Notes under the pieces: generated by a model
What the model saw: the letters and a program-made list of their open reading frames with translations, nothing else
Told to the model about the DNA's origin: nothing
Database searches by the model: none
Program-made: the position numbers and the translations under genes
Shown: positions 26,801-35,691 of the stretch, piece after piece
Layout of the letters: the number at the start of each line of letters is the position of its first letter
Numbering within the stretch: position 1 is the stretch's first letter
Origin: a virus
Virus record (IMG/VR): IMGVR_UViG_3300021376_000071
Location: 1-56,120 of that record
Length of the DNA stretch: 56,120 nt
Reading direction: 5' to 3' (one strand)

Positions 26801-29471
26801 TTAAACCTCCAACGTTTGTTCCACCAGCATTGCTGTAAGTAACCTTTGTACCAGTAATAAATCCGTGTGAAGGAATACGCAGGTTATTAGCAGCAAGGTC
26901 AATAACAGAACGTGGAGTAAACGTCTTTATGATGAAAGGAACGAATCCATTAGCAGGAACTGTAAAGGTTGTTGTAGAGGGAACCGCATTAACTGTGTAG
27001 GTTCCATCTGGAGACTTAGTCAAAGACAATATTCTATGACGACCAGCACCAGCAGTTGTTAAGTTAACAGGTACTGGGGTAGCAGCAGTAGCATTATCCA
27101 AAGTTGCGGCTAATCTTAGGTTGTCTCCGTCTATTTGGATAATGTAGTACGGATTACCAGAAACTAAACCACCGATAGCAGTCTGACCAACAGAGTCATA
27201 CTGAACAAGTTCTCCGTTAGAGAATCCGTGAGAAGGAATTGAGATGGTATCTGTAACAAAATCAACAGAGTTTGTAGTAATTGAGTGGTTTCCAGTACCT
27301 AACGAAGTCAGGTTAATAATGTTTGTTCCTTCTTTGTTACTTGCTAAACGAAGAATGTTATTATCAACTTTAGAGATAAAGTAAGAACCATTGTTAGTTA
27401 AACCACCGATAACGGTTCCACCACCTGAAGAATAAACAATGCGAGAACCAGTAACTAAATCATGGCCTGGAACGTAAAGGCTATCTTCATCTAGGTTAAC
27501 AACCACGTAGATAAATGAGTGTGTATTTCCAGTTCCTGCAGAAGTAAAGTCAATTACTGGACCATTTAAAGACTGGCTTAACTGAATGTTATTGCTATCG
27601 ACTACTGTCTTTACGTAATAGGTAGCGTTATTTTGAAGAGGAGCAATTGATGTTCCACCACCATTTGAATAACGAATTGGCTGATTTGCCAAGAAACCGT
27701 GAGATGGAATGGTGATGATGTCTGTAGAAGTATTTACAACAACCTTTCCAAATTGTTCGCTACTTGTAGTAGCACTTGGAATTGTAAAGTTTACGTTGGT
27801 AAAATTAGGTGCTGGAGTTGTGCTTAGTTTGTAAGTCCAGTTATTAATACGGTTTACATAATAAGTAGTAGTTGTGTTTAATGGTGTAGCACCAGTTCCA
27901 GTCAAACGATAGACCAGAGCATCTCCATTAGAAAGCCCGTGACCATCAGCAACGTTGATTGTATCTGCATCTAAGTCTAGAGTGATTGGGTGTACTGCGT
28001 GATACTCGCTTCCTGCTGCAACAATATTGATTTGATTTGTTCCATCATTTGCATCTTGAGCAGTTGGATGGAATGTAAACGCACTAGAAGCCGTAGATAA
28101 CAAAGTAACAACAACTTCACCTTCATTATTGCCTGTGTTATAAGCACCGATATTAGTAATTGTTGCTCCGCCAAATGATGATGAACCATTGTATTGACCA
28201 GTAGAAGTAGCAACGTTTGTAGCACCAGTTACGATAAAGGAACCGCCACCACCGCCAGGGGCTGTGCCTTGAGCGTTACCACCAGCACCACCAGAGTAAC
28301 CACCAGCACCACCAGGAGCACCGTAGGCTTGACCGTCAGAACCAGCACCTCCGCCAAAACCACCGTGTCCAGAAGAACTACCAGCACCACTACCACCAAC
28401 AAGACCGTTGTTGAAACCGCCACCACCGCCACCGTATGAAGAGTTACCACCAGCAGTTAGGAAACCACCTCCACCACCACCAGCAGTTGCACCAGGAGCA
28501 CCGTTACCATTAGCACCTGCCGTTGCATTTGCATTATCACCGTTATTGGTTAGAACAGCGTTACGTCCACCAGTTGTATTTGAGGAAGCAGAACCTCCAC
28601 CTGCAACAAAAAGAGGTACGTTTCCTGATTTACGAACAACAAATGTAGCACCTGAAGAAGCGGGCCAAGCATCGTTGTTTCCTGGGTTTTCACCACGTTG
28701 TCCAACAGCAATAGTTATGATTTCGCCACGAGTTAAGTCAACTCGTCCTTGAACGATTGCACCGCCACCACCTGCTGCACGACCTGCTTTACCAGGAGCA
28801 CCCTTTACGTTGAATTCATAGGTTCCATTAACTGGAACAGTCCAATCTTGATAACCCTGATAACTTCCTTGGTTAAAGTAAGCGGTGTTGGTTGCCCATG
28901 TTGCACCAGCCGTATTATAAGCAGAAACTAAAGTAGAAAGAGCAGGGCCATTACGTCCAGTAGTTCCACCTGTTGTGAATGTAAGAGTAGTAAAGTTATA
29001 CAAAGGAGCAGCAGTGTCAGAGAAGGCTGTTGAAGTCTTCTTTAAGTAATAAGTGTTTCCAGAGGTTAATCCAGAAAGAGGAGTGCTGTTTGTGTAGTAC
29101 TTAACTGCTTGATTGGTTGGGTAGTTACTGCTTATATGTAGTTTGTTTCCATAAACAAATGGGAAGTCAAGAGTGATGTTTCCAGTTGTAAGATTAGTAA
29201 TGTCAATTGCAGCACCACCGCTAGTATTCGAAAATGTGATTTTGCGGTCTTCAACAACGTTTGTAAATACTAAGTTTCCAGAAGTAAGACCTGTTAATGC
29301 ACCAGTTCCATCACGATAGATGAAAGGTCGATTTGCTCCAGCAGCAATTGCAGCGGGAGTTACTTCATTAACTGTTTTGTTTACGTAGACAAAGTTATCT
29401 TCAATGTTTACGTTAGTTTTTGACAACGAGTGAGTACCGCTAGTACCAGCCGCAGTTATATTAATGGGCAT
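23880..29471 (-). CDS. Giant fibre/adhesin (1863 aa) with glycine-rich domain and tandem beta repeats
   Basis: Residues about 205-460 form a Gly-rich domain with GEIITIAVGQRG and poly-Gly loops, like the Gly_rich (ALK-type)/polyglycine-sandwich adhesins. Residues about 475-1120 carry at least seven tandem repeats with the signature IPSHGFxxG, YSxxGGTxIGGLxxxxxYYV and DxxxLRLA. Residues about 1130-1400 are a conserved-looking virion domain (FEFDGQKIYAVRRSSTQQ); the end contains a beta-rich assembly-like domain. Probably a long fibre or whisker-like appendage. Encoded between two neck genes. Confidence 0.8.
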   Translation of the reverse strand: MPINITAAGTSGTHSLSKTNVNIEDNFVYVNKTVNEVTPAAIAAGANRPFIYRDGTGALTGLTSGNLVFTNVVEDRKITFSNTSGGAAIDITNLTTGNITLDFPFVYGNKLHISSNYPTNQAVKYYTNSTPLSGLTSGNTYYLKKTSTAFSDTAAPLYNFTTLTFTTGGTTGRNGPALSTLVSAYNTAGATWATNTAYFNQGSYQGYQDWTVPVNGTYEFNVKGAPGKAGRAAGGGGAIVQGRVDLTRGEIITIAVGQRGENPGNNDAWPASSGATFVVRKSGNVPLFVAGGGSASSNTTGGRNAVLTNNGDNANATAGANGNGAPGATAGGGGGGFLTAGGNSSYGGGGGGFNNGLVGGSGAGSSSGHGGFGGGAGSDGQAYGAPGGAGGYSGGAGGNAQGTAPGGGGGSFIVTGATNVATSTGQYNGSSSFGGATITNIGAYNTGNNEGEVVVTLLSTASSAFTFHPTAQDANDGTNQINIVAAGSEYHAVHPITLDLDADTINVADGHGLSNGDALVYRLTGTGATPLNTTTTYYVNRINNWTYKLSTTPAPNFTNVNFTIPSATTSSEQFGKVVVNTSTDIITIPSHGFLANQPIRYSNGGGTSIAPLQNNATYYVKTVVDSNNIQLSQSLNGPVIDFTSAGTGNTHSFIYVVVNLDEDSLYVPGHDLVTGSRIVYSSGGGTVIGGLTNNGSYFISKVDNNILRLASNKEGTNIINLTSLGTGNHSITTNSVDFVTDTISIPSHGFSNGELVQYDSVGQTAIGGLVSGNPYYIIQIDGDNLRLAATLDNATAATPVPVNLTTAGAGRHRILSLTKSPDGTYTVNAVPSTTTFTVPANGFVPFIIKTFTPRSVIDLAANNLRIPSHGFITGTKVTYSNAGGTNVGGLTNESNYYVINVSKDYIQLASSEENAASGIALTLTSWGGGVDHTLTTAQINGFVTGSGTVSVASGSTLVNGVNTSFAKILKVGDKFRLFPPNTTTVSTFSSTNVAVQPTNQFTLTGHGFTTGDCVQYNTGAGSVAPTGLNSTFFYFVRRIDANTIRLFNTLNDANTNTNPVVVTTQGSGTTHTFTETIPTAPIIRTITAIGSDTQITLNRPYAASYSSVSYSYQTFVYVRPQGYSLHRPFDGGVEMSTGVGTSNAQIIRQTRKYFRYQSGKGLQTSFGINFKPTIDIEKISRVSNTTFQCVTRRPHGLINGLYIEISESRTNLGALSTVYNGIFQVTVIDSLTFTCIASSTVPTAPNNIAYGFPQFNVDSWQNGAIRAGMFDFQNGMFFEFDGQKIYAVRRSSTQQVAGTAAALQGTEYVFGTGTTFTTQLNVGDYIVMRGQSYKISSIVSDTRLTIKPEYKGSNGIEKEFNPGDGNTGVVRAADDSFVLQNHGFSNNLPVIYDSIDGTPIGGLINGRVYYVDFIDNNQFKLKASPDATVVVAISSAGSGTPHSFTPAKSGIIMTKTVDTRTPQENWSIDPCDGTGPTGYNLDLNKIQMAYIDYSWYGAGKIRYGFKTKEGEVQYVHEFIHNNFQLESYFRSGNLPTRYEVTTYTDPTYIPFLFHWGTSVIMDGKFDDDKAYLFSQPGQTLTISGTTAKTFGSTAINVTTNQINIPTHGFTTGTPVQFIGLTAQGITGANSQNPRVVAQNPAYNFVNLQNSTPLLFIRAVDANNVTLHPTAADANASGGTNTIDFTSQGNAQYTFFLYPQGSLNNSSGANYQPLLSIRLSPSVSSGLTGKLGDRDVINRMQLRMVELAVQTTQLVDVKVLINPRLNNLNFSAVTSPSLTQIIQHTGNDTVSGGTQIYNFRAAGQNGVEQSTTVDIGDLFELSNSILGGDSVFPDGPDILTIAAARLTGNTTLCSAKLTWTEAQA

Positions 29472-29477
29472 TATTTA

Positions 29478-32057
29478 TCAGCCTTTCCATCTAACAACGA
29501 CAATTCCTGAACCACCATTGCCACCTTTAGTACCCGCCCGATAGTGAGCACCGCCACCACCGCCACCACCAGTGTTTGCACCACCGTTACCACCTGGAGT
29601 GTTGGCCTGTTGGTTAGGACCTCCACCACCACCTGGTTGACCAGCGTTCAATCCAGCACCACCGCTTGTAGAACCAATGGCTCCACCGCCACCGCCTCCG
29701 TTACCACCATTACCACCAGTGGATGAAGAGTAAGCAGCACCTCCTCCTCCACCACCCCAGAAGTAGTTAGTTCCTAAAATGTTGCTTTGAATTCCCACAC
29801 CGCCGTTTGGTTGACTTGATGCGTCAGTACCATTACCACCAGCACCACCACCACCACCTGAGTAATACTGCGGTCCACCATTACCGCCACGGTTTCCGTA
29901 TTGGGTAAAGGAAATTAAACCGTTTTGGGATGCCGATAATTGGTTACCAGTACGCCCACGGCTGCCAGAGTTTCCGTCTGAATAACCAGAACCACCGCCA
30001 CCACTACCGCCAAAGCCAGCATAACCTTGAGAAGGGGAGTACTGCCAATAAGATGAACCACCAAATCCACCACCGTTCGCGACGATACTTACTCCGCCAG
30101 GTCCTGAAATGGTTGAGTTACCACCATTTGTACTGTTTACACTGTACTGGTGATTATCTCCGTTACCGTCTCTATTTGCACCACTACCGTTACCACCAGC
30201 ACCAACAGAAATGTTGTAAGTGCCTGACTGGGCTTGGAAAGTGCCAATAACGACACCTCCACCACCGCCACCACCTCCCATATCAAATCCGCCACCACCG
30301 CCACCTGCAACAACTAGGAATTCCAAAACTCCAGTTCCTGCAACAGTAAAGGTGTTGCTGCCTGTAGAAGTAAATGAAAGAACTTTGTAAGTCTCAGAAC
30401 CGACAGTAATAGATGTCGGACTTATGCTAGAGGTTACTTGCAAACCTGAAGAAGTTTCTAATTGAATATTGCTGTTATCAAGTCTGGTTACAAAATGATA
30501 GTCTTTTGTAAATCCGCTTCTAGTTATGGCTCCACCATTTGGGTAGGTGTATTTAACCATGTCCCCAGTAACTAATCCGTGGTTTTGAATGTGAATTATG
30601 TCTTTATCAATAGATACGCCAATTTTTTTAATAGTGAGTGTTCCAGAGTAAGAACCGTTAGAAAGAACTATATCGCTACCGCCAGGAGTTGCCGCTAACT
30701 TAATTTGAACAAGACCTGGAGCAACATCTACAACTAAGTTAAATGAAGAAATCCAATAGGTTGTGTTATTTGCTAATCCTCCAGGAACTGTTCCAGTAGA
30801 GGAAAGGAATACCATTGCTCCAACATATAGACCAGTAGACTGTGTGCTACCAGCGTTGTTTTGCATTTGGATGATTGCAGAACCCGTTGAAGTTGAGTTA
30901 ACAGTGCTTGTTGCACCTTCAGAGTTTGCTCCATCAAAATTCAATCCAGCACCCGCAGTTAAAGCAATCGTTGTTTGATTTTGGTTGTCGAGGTTATTAC
31001 CAGCAAATTTTTGAGCAAGATTTGCTTTACGGAAGGTTCCAGTCATTGAGACTGTTATATCGATGGCGTTACCATTAGGAGTTGCACTTACTTGGAATAC
31101 CGAAGAAGAAGTTCCAAGAAGATTATTAGTTTTTAAGTAAACTATTCCACGAGGTGCTGTAGCAAAATAGCCAGAAGATGCAGCGATGTTGTAGTAAAGA
31201 GGAGTTCCAATTTGGAGTCCTGAGAAAGTTTCTGCTGCTTGATGAGTTACTGTAAAAGTATCATCACCAGTGTTTACAGATGCGATTGTACTATCTGCAC
31301 CACCACTAGAGAACGATTTATTTGTTAAATCTAATGCGTATGTAGTTAAAGTGTTAGCACCATCAAATGTCTGTGCAGTTGCAGTGTTTGAAGAGTCAAA
31401 AGTTCTAGAACTTGTGTTAGATGCGTCAAACTCTTGTGAGATGGTGGAGTTTAGATTCAAGAAATAGAACGGAGTATTAACACCAAATCCATGAGGAGCA
31501 TCTGTTTTTAAAGTAAGTGTAGATTGTCCTTGAGCATTTGTAACAAGACCTTCAGAGTCTGAAATTTTAATTTGTGAACCTTGGAAGAACTGTCCTGTAA
31601 TAACAGAGGTATAAAGGTCAACAATAGAAGCAGTACTTAACTGATTTTGCTTGCTAAGGTAGGTAAGAGTTGTGCTATCTGGAATTGAGTTAATGATATA
31701 TGAGCCATCAGCAGTTAAGGACTTAGTTCCAGAAACGTTAATGGGGATACCAACAGCAAGACCATGAGGAAGAGAAGTTGTAATTTTTATTTCACGAGAA
31801 CCTGCAGTAGTAATCATGTCCACAAGGTTTGGAATTGTGGTGTCACCAGAAGCAGAAAAGAACGATGGAGTGTTGTTGATTAACTCAACTGTTTCCCACT
31901 TGGTTGGCTGCAGACCGTATTCAAAGTCCGTGTCGATGAGCGTCTGCGGCTCACTGACACGCAGTTTCGTTACGGGGTCAAGAAATTCAGCGGGGAAACG
32001 GATTTCTCCACCAACGCCACCACTGCTGCCTGTGCTACCGCCGAGAAAACCTGGCAT
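29478..32057 (-). CDS. Fibre/adhesin with beta repeats and C-terminal polyglycine receptor-binding-like domain
   Basis: 859 aa. N-terminal (about 20-570) beta repeats share the HGLxxG and TTYWI modules of the 1863-aa protein. From about residue 575 (LEFLVVAGGGGGG) to the C-terminus there are dense GGGG runs separated by short loops, ending IVVVRWKG. This matches the polyglycine-sandwich layout of phage receptor-binding tips such as S16 gp38-type adhesins. Variable loops between glycine runs probably set specificity. An AAAGGT SD precedes ATG. Confidence 0.8.
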   Translation of the reverse strand: MPGFLGGSTGSSGGVGGEIRFPAEFLDPVTKLRVSEPQTLIDTDFEYGLQPTKWETVELINNTPSFFSASGDTTIPNLVDMITTAGSREIKITTSLPHGLAVGIPINVSGTKSLTADGSYIINSIPDSTTLTYLSKQNQLSTASIVDLYTSVITGQFFQGSQIKISDSEGLVTNAQGQSTLTLKTDAPHGFGVNTPFYFLNLNSTISQEFDASNTSSRTFDSSNTATAQTFDGANTLTTYALDLTNKSFSSGGADSTIASVNTGDDTFTVTHQAAETFSGLQIGTPLYYNIAASSGYFATAPRGIVYLKTNNLLGTSSSVFQVSATPNGNAIDITVSMTGTFRKANLAQKFAGNNLDNQNQTTIALTAGAGLNFDGANSEGATSTVNSTSTGSAIIQMQNNAGSTQSTGLYVGAMVFLSSTGTVPGGLANNTTYWISSFNLVVDVAPGLVQIKLAATPGGSDIVLSNGSYSGTLTIKKIGVSIDKDIIHIQNHGLVTGDMVKYTYPNGGAITRSGFTKDYHFVTRLDNSNIQLETSSGLQVTSSISPTSITVGSETYKVLSFTSTGSNTFTVAGTGVLEFLVVAGGGGGGFDMGGGGGGGGVVIGTFQAQSGTYNISVGAGGNGSGANRDGNGDNHQYSVNSTNGGNSTISGPGGVSIVANGGGFGGSSYWQYSPSQGYAGFGGSGGGGSGYSDGNSGSRGRTGNQLSASQNGLISFTQYGNRGGNGGPQYYSGGGGGAGGNGTDASSQPNGGVGIQSNILGTNYFWGGGGGGAAYSSSTGGNGGNGGGGGGAIGSTSGGAGLNAGQPGGGGGPNQQANTPGGNGGANTGGGGGGGAHYRAGTKGGNGGSGIVVVRWKG

Positions 32058-32077
32058 CAGTTTTTACCTTTCATTCA

Positions 32078-34051
32078 TTACGCTCCAAGCCACCATGATG
32101 TTGAAATCGCAAGCGTTCCTACTGTGCCTTGAGGACCAGTTGGACCAGCATTTCCTGATGCAACTTCTATCCATGCACCTTGAAAGAATACATAAGTTTT
32201 TGCGTTTTGAGTGTTAAACCAGCCGTCACCTGCATCTGCAGTTGCAGTAGATGGAGCGGTTGGACCTGTAGCAGTGAATTTACCAACAGGACCTGTTGGA
32301 CCAGTAGGACCTAACGGACCAGTAGGACCCGTGACTTGTGACTGTGGGCCAATAGGACCAGTAGGGCCAGTAGGTCCTGTAGGACCAGTCTCGCCTTTCT
32401 TGTCATAAATAGCGATAACACCAAGTTGTGCACCATCAGTTGAACTTTGATAAACAATATTTGCTGGTGCGTTTAGAGGAACAACATAAGTGATTATGTT
32501 TGGTGAAGAAGCACTGTACACACCAACAGCAGCATTGTTGCCTGTTGTTCCAGGAACTGTTGCACCGTTGTTTTCTGATAAACGAAGTGCAAATGGGTCG
32601 TTAACAACTAGACCACTGCAATCAAAGTAATAAGTTTCACCACGAACTAAAGTAAGGGTTGGGTTATCACCCTCAACGTCTGCAACTAAATATGCTGTAT
32701 TTCCTGAATTATTTGTAATTACAAACGTTGTTCCATTACGTGGACCCATAGGACCAGTAGGACCTGTAACTGATGGACCAGTCGAACCTGTTGGACCTGT
32801 AGGACCAACGAACGGACCTCCGCTTACCCAATCAGAGCCATTCCAAATATAAATGTTGCTATCTGCAGAAACTACGTATGCGTCACCAGAAGTATTTCCA
32901 GTTGAAGGAAGATTTCCAGTTGCTGAAACAACGCCTTTAACATTGATAGATGTTCCTTGTGCACCAGTTGGACCAGTCGGACCTTGCGAACCTGTAGGAC
33001 CAGTTACAGTTGAAGCAGGACCAGTAGCACCAGTTGGTCCAAGTGGACCAGTTGGACCAGTTACATCAGAAGCAGGACCAGTAGGTCCTGTTGGACCTTC
33101 AGGACCGATAGGACCAGTTGGTCCTGTTACGTTAGAAGCAGGTCCTGTTGCACCTGTTGGTCCTTGCAAACCTTGTGGACCAGTAACACCTTGAATATTA
33201 CCGACGTTTTGCCAACCACCTGCACCGCCATTTAATGACGGATTCCACACAACTAAATCGCCATTTGTTAAAAGGTAAGCATCACCAATTTGTCCTGTTG
33301 GTCTTGCTGCTACTAGTGTTTCAAAATCTGCGTACTCGCCTTTAATAACTGTTGCTGCACCAGCAGGACCAGTAGCACCTGTAGGTCCAGTTGGTCCTAC
33401 AACGTTTGAATCAGCACCAGTTGAACCTGTTGGACCTGTTGGGCCAACATTGCCTTGTGCACCTGTAGGTCCTGTAGGTCCTTGATTACCTTGTTGACCT
33501 TGAGACCCTGTTGGTCCTGTTGGTCCTTCAATACCTTGAATACCTTGCGGACCAGTTGGGCCAGTTGGTCCTATAGGACCAGTAGGGCCAGTTACATTTG
33601 AAGGAAGTCCTTGAATACCTTCTGGACCTGTTGGACCAGTCGGTCCCAATGGACCTTGTGGGCCAGTTGCACCATCAACACCAATAACACCATCAAAACC
33701 ACGTGGACCAGTAGGACCAGTAGGACCTAAACCACCTTCAGGACCAGTAGGTCCTGCTGCACCTGTTTCACCTAACGGACCACGAGGACCAGTTGCACCA
33801 GTTGGTCCAGTTACACCTTCAAAACCACGAGGACCAGTTGGTCCTGTTGGTCCAGTTACAGCAGGACCTGTAGGACCTGTTGCACCAATTGGACCTGTTG
33901 CACCAGTTGCTGATGCAGAACCTGCAGGACCCGTTGGTCCAGTTGGACCTGAAGGACCAGTAAAGCCACGAGGACCTCGTTGATTAGGAACACCAGGAAG
34001 TAACGATGGGTCAATCTCTGGATACTTAGGACTGTTCGGATTAATTGGCAT
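32078..34051 (-). CDS. Large interrupted collagen-like fibre protein
   Basis: 657 aa. Gly-X-Y tracts at about 28-233, 289-367, 415-440 and 553-592, rich in Gly-Pro-Thr, are split by two small knobs of fibre type ([17 protein letters not shown] near 255 and [20 protein letters not shown] near 395) and by a cupredoxin-like domain (about 442-550) that lacks the copper ligands. The C-terminal piece has [14 protein letters not shown]. Likely a trimeric neck or head fibre. It starts directly at the stop of the neck gene upstream. Confidence 0.85.
   Translation of the reverse strand: MPINPNSPKYPEIDPSLLPGVPNQRGPRGFTGPSGPTGPTGPAGSASATGATGPIGATGPTGPAVTGPTGPTGPRGFEGVTGPTGATGPRGPLGETGAAGPTGPEGGLGPTGPTGPRGFDGVIGVDGATGPQGPLGPTGPTGPEGIQGLPSNVTGPTGPIGPTGPTGPQGIQGIEGPTGPTGSQGQQGNQGPTGPTGAQGNVGPTGPTGSTGADSNVVGPTGPTGATGPAGAATVIKGEYADFETLVAARPTGQIGDAYLLTNGDLVVWNPSLNGGAGGWQNVGNIQGVTGPQGLQGPTGATGPASNVTGPTGPIGPEGPTGPTGPASDVTGPTGPLGPTGATGPASTVTGPTGSQGPTGPTGAQGTSINVKGVVSATGNLPSTGNTSGDAYVVSADSNIYIWNGSDWVSGGPFVGPTGPTGSTGPSVTGPTGPMGPRNGTTFVITNNSGNTAYLVADVEGDNPTLTLVRGETYYFDCSGLVVNDPFALRLSENNGATVPGTTGNNAAVGVYSASSPNIITYVVPLNAPANIVYQSSTDGAQLGVIAIYDKKGETGPTGPTGPTGPIGPQSQVTGPTGPLGPTGPTGPVGKFTATGPTAPSTATADAGDGWFNTQNAKTYVFFQGAWIEVASGNAGPTGPQGTVGTLAISTSWWLGA
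32280..34000 (-). repeat. Interrupted collagen-type repeats in the 657-aa fibre gene
   Basis: Four Gly-X-Y blocks separated by three non-collagenous domains. Interruptions often read S(N/T/D)V(T)GPTG, a recurring break within the helix. Confidence 0.85.
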
Positions 34052-35103
34052 TATGTAGTCACCTCACGAACAGTAAAGAATTTGCCAGCCTTGTAGGTTT
34101 CTTTACGACCATCTGAGTCATATACACACTGGACATCCCAATACATTCTTTGTGCAAGCCTTCTCGTTTGTTCCTGCGTCAAACTTAAGGTAATAGTATG
34201 ACTTGTATTTGACGTTGATGTGACCGTAACTGTGAACGGCATGTGGGACTGTTCTACCCCAGCCTTCCACCTAATGTTTGCAATAACGCCTTTATTGGTG
34301 AGGTTTCCTGTATACGGAATGGAGTAGGAGAACGCCACGTCTTGATATGCGGTAAGTTCCACAGAGTCATAAGGGTGCTCTGATGGTTGGTCTCCGTAAC
34401 TTGGTCTTGGAACTTCAACTCGTTCTGGGTATGAGTAATCGTCCACCTCCTGTGGTCGGTAAATTGGTACATAGTGATTTGTTTTTTTAGAAATTCTGCG
34501 GAATGTAAATACTTCGATGCGGTACATGCCAATACCAAGCAAGATGCAGAGTTCACGGTACTGGTCTTTACGAGCCTGAATCATGTCCATGATTTGGCGA
34601 TAGCGTTCAGAACGCGGAATTGTTACTCCGTCTGGAGCAAAGACGTTAATATCGAATGAAGCATCTGTGGCTAGTGTGTAGAGAGCCAACGTAGATGCAA
34701 GAAGTGCTACAGGATAAACTTCAACGGCTGGAAGGTTATCTATTGTCTGAATACGACCAAGAGAATCGGTACGGTTATTAGAGTGCTGTAGTAAAGCAGT
34801 CTCTACAAATCTTTGAATTTCCGCTGTTGTGTAATAGCGGAAATAGTTTCCTGAAACAGTAATCTCAACGCCATCAACAGGAACGTTGTCAGAAACAAGA
34901 ACACCTGTGTGTTCTTCTATAGAACATTGGTTTGAAACATCAACGCCATCAAAAGCAACATAAACGCCAGAAGCATCTAAAGGCGAATAATGAAGTGTAA
35001 ATCTGTTGGTAGTTCCGTCTGCTGTAAACTGCATGACGAACGACTTAGAAAGGTCGCCAATCTCGGACCGTACTAAATCGGTTAGACTTTGTACGGTAGC
35101 CAC
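34051..35103 (-). CDS. Head-tail connector/neck protein
   Basis: 350 aa. N-terminus [20 protein letters not shown] with helices ([18 protein letters not shown]) resembles gp6/adaptor-type connectors that dock on the portal; the middle has [16 protein letters not shown] and a C-terminal beta domain ([29 protein letters not shown]). It follows the capsid genes behind a terminator. The first gene of the neck/fibre operon; the next neck gene is 14 kb further on. Confidence 0.7.
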   Translation of the reverse strand: MATVQSLTDLVRSEIGDLSKSFVMQFTADGTTNRFTLHYSPLDASGVYVAFDGVDVSNQCSIEEHTGVLVSDNVPVDGVEITVSGNYFRYYTTAEIQRFVETALLQHSNNRTDSLGRIQTIDNLPAVEVYPVALLASTLALYTLATDASFDINVFAPDGVTIPRSERYRQIMDMIQARKDQYRELCILLGIGMYRIEVFTFRRISKKTNHYVPIYRPQEVDDYSYPERVEVPRPSYGDQPSEHPYDSVELTAYQDVAFSYSIPYTGNLTNKGVIANIRWKAGVEQSHMPFTVTVTSTSNTSHTITLSLTQEQTRRLAQRMYWDVQCVYDSDGRKETYKAGKFFTVREVTT

Positions 35104-35167
35104 TTATCCTCCATGCAGTTGAATCCTCATCGCTTATAATCTCTAACTAATTGAATTTAGTCAGCCC

Positions 35168-35222
35168 AAAAAAGGGTACTCCTCACTCTGGGAGGAGGGC
35201 GGAAACCAGAAGTGAGGAGTAC
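35168..35222 (-). terminator. Rho-independent terminator downstream of capsid genes
   Basis: A stem of about 16 bp with one bulge (GTACTCCTCACTTCTGG pairing with CCAGAGTGAGGAGTAC, 35176-35222), then CCCTTTTTTGGG on the minus strand. It lies just after the 123-aa gene that ends at 35236 and before the neck/fibre operon, so it likely limits read-through from the abundant capsid message. Confidence 0.85.
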
Positions 35223-35235
35223 GACTGTTGACGGC

Positions 35236-35607
35236 TTAGTTGGGCCGCCAGATGTAACCTAGACCTTCAAGATAATCTGCGAGGTCACGAGAGACTGAGT
35301 ACTTAACTCCAGCCTTAAATGAGTAAGTGTTTCCTACACCGTAAGTCATCTCATCAATGTCTGTAATGGTGCGAATGATTACCTTGTCATTTGCAAGTGA
35401 TACGCCAACTTCTTGAATCTCGTCTAGAACAATCGGTGCGTCTGGTTTCTTAGGGTCAAATACGTCCCGTTCCAGACTTTCTCTTTCAATCTCCGCTGCT
35501 ACAGAAATTTCTTCCTGACGCTTACGGAGGGCTTCCGCGTTCTTTTTTGTTGCTGTCTCTGCTGCACGTCCTGTTGCATCCAGAGGTGATGTTGGTTTGT
35601 TTGCCAC
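35236..35607 (-). CDS. Small head-region protein with coiled coil
   Basis: 123 aa from a GTG (MANKPTSPLDATG); AGGAG lies about 10 bases upstream. The track's longer start crosses the hairpin at 35639-35677 and is unlikely. Residues about 12-55 are an Ala/Glu/Lys helix (AAETATKKNAEALRKRQEE); the C-terminus is a beta domain with GVKYSVSRDLADYLEGLGYIW, which resembles small capsid/neck or decoration-associated proteins. It directly follows the major capsid gene. Confidence 0.65.
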   Translation of the reverse strand: MANKPTSPLDATGRAAETATKKNAEALRKRQEEISVAAEIERESLERDVFDPKKPDAPIVLDEIQEVGVSLANDKVIIRTITDIDEMTYGVGNTYSFKAGVKYSVSRDLADYLEGLGYIWRPN

Positions 35608-35638
35608 GATGTTCGTTCTCCTAACTATATTTTTTGTT

Positions 35639-35677
35639 GCGGATGAGTCCCAAAGAAGGAGTATGGGACTCATCCGC
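35639..35677 (-). promoter_or_regulatory. 14-bp perfect hairpin after the capsid gene
   Basis: GCGGATGAGTCCCA pairs perfectly with TGGGACTCATCCGC around an 11-base loop, starting 15 bases after the capsid stop. On the minus strand it is followed by A-rich, not T-rich, sequence, so it may protect the capsid mRNA 3' end from decay, act as a processing site, or attenuate. Not a classic terminator. Confidence 0.7.
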
Positions 35678-35691
35678 TTGCTTAACAATTA

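Noticed and set aside
28408-28752. Pro-rich plus-strand ORF opposite the Gly-rich domain
   Set aside because: GGC/GGT complement gives Pro/Ala codons; shadow of the glycine-rich region.
32280-34000. CRISPR-like regular DNA repeats
   Set aside because: Periodicity comes from Gly-Pro-Thr codons in an open reading frame; no spacers of constant length and no cas genes.
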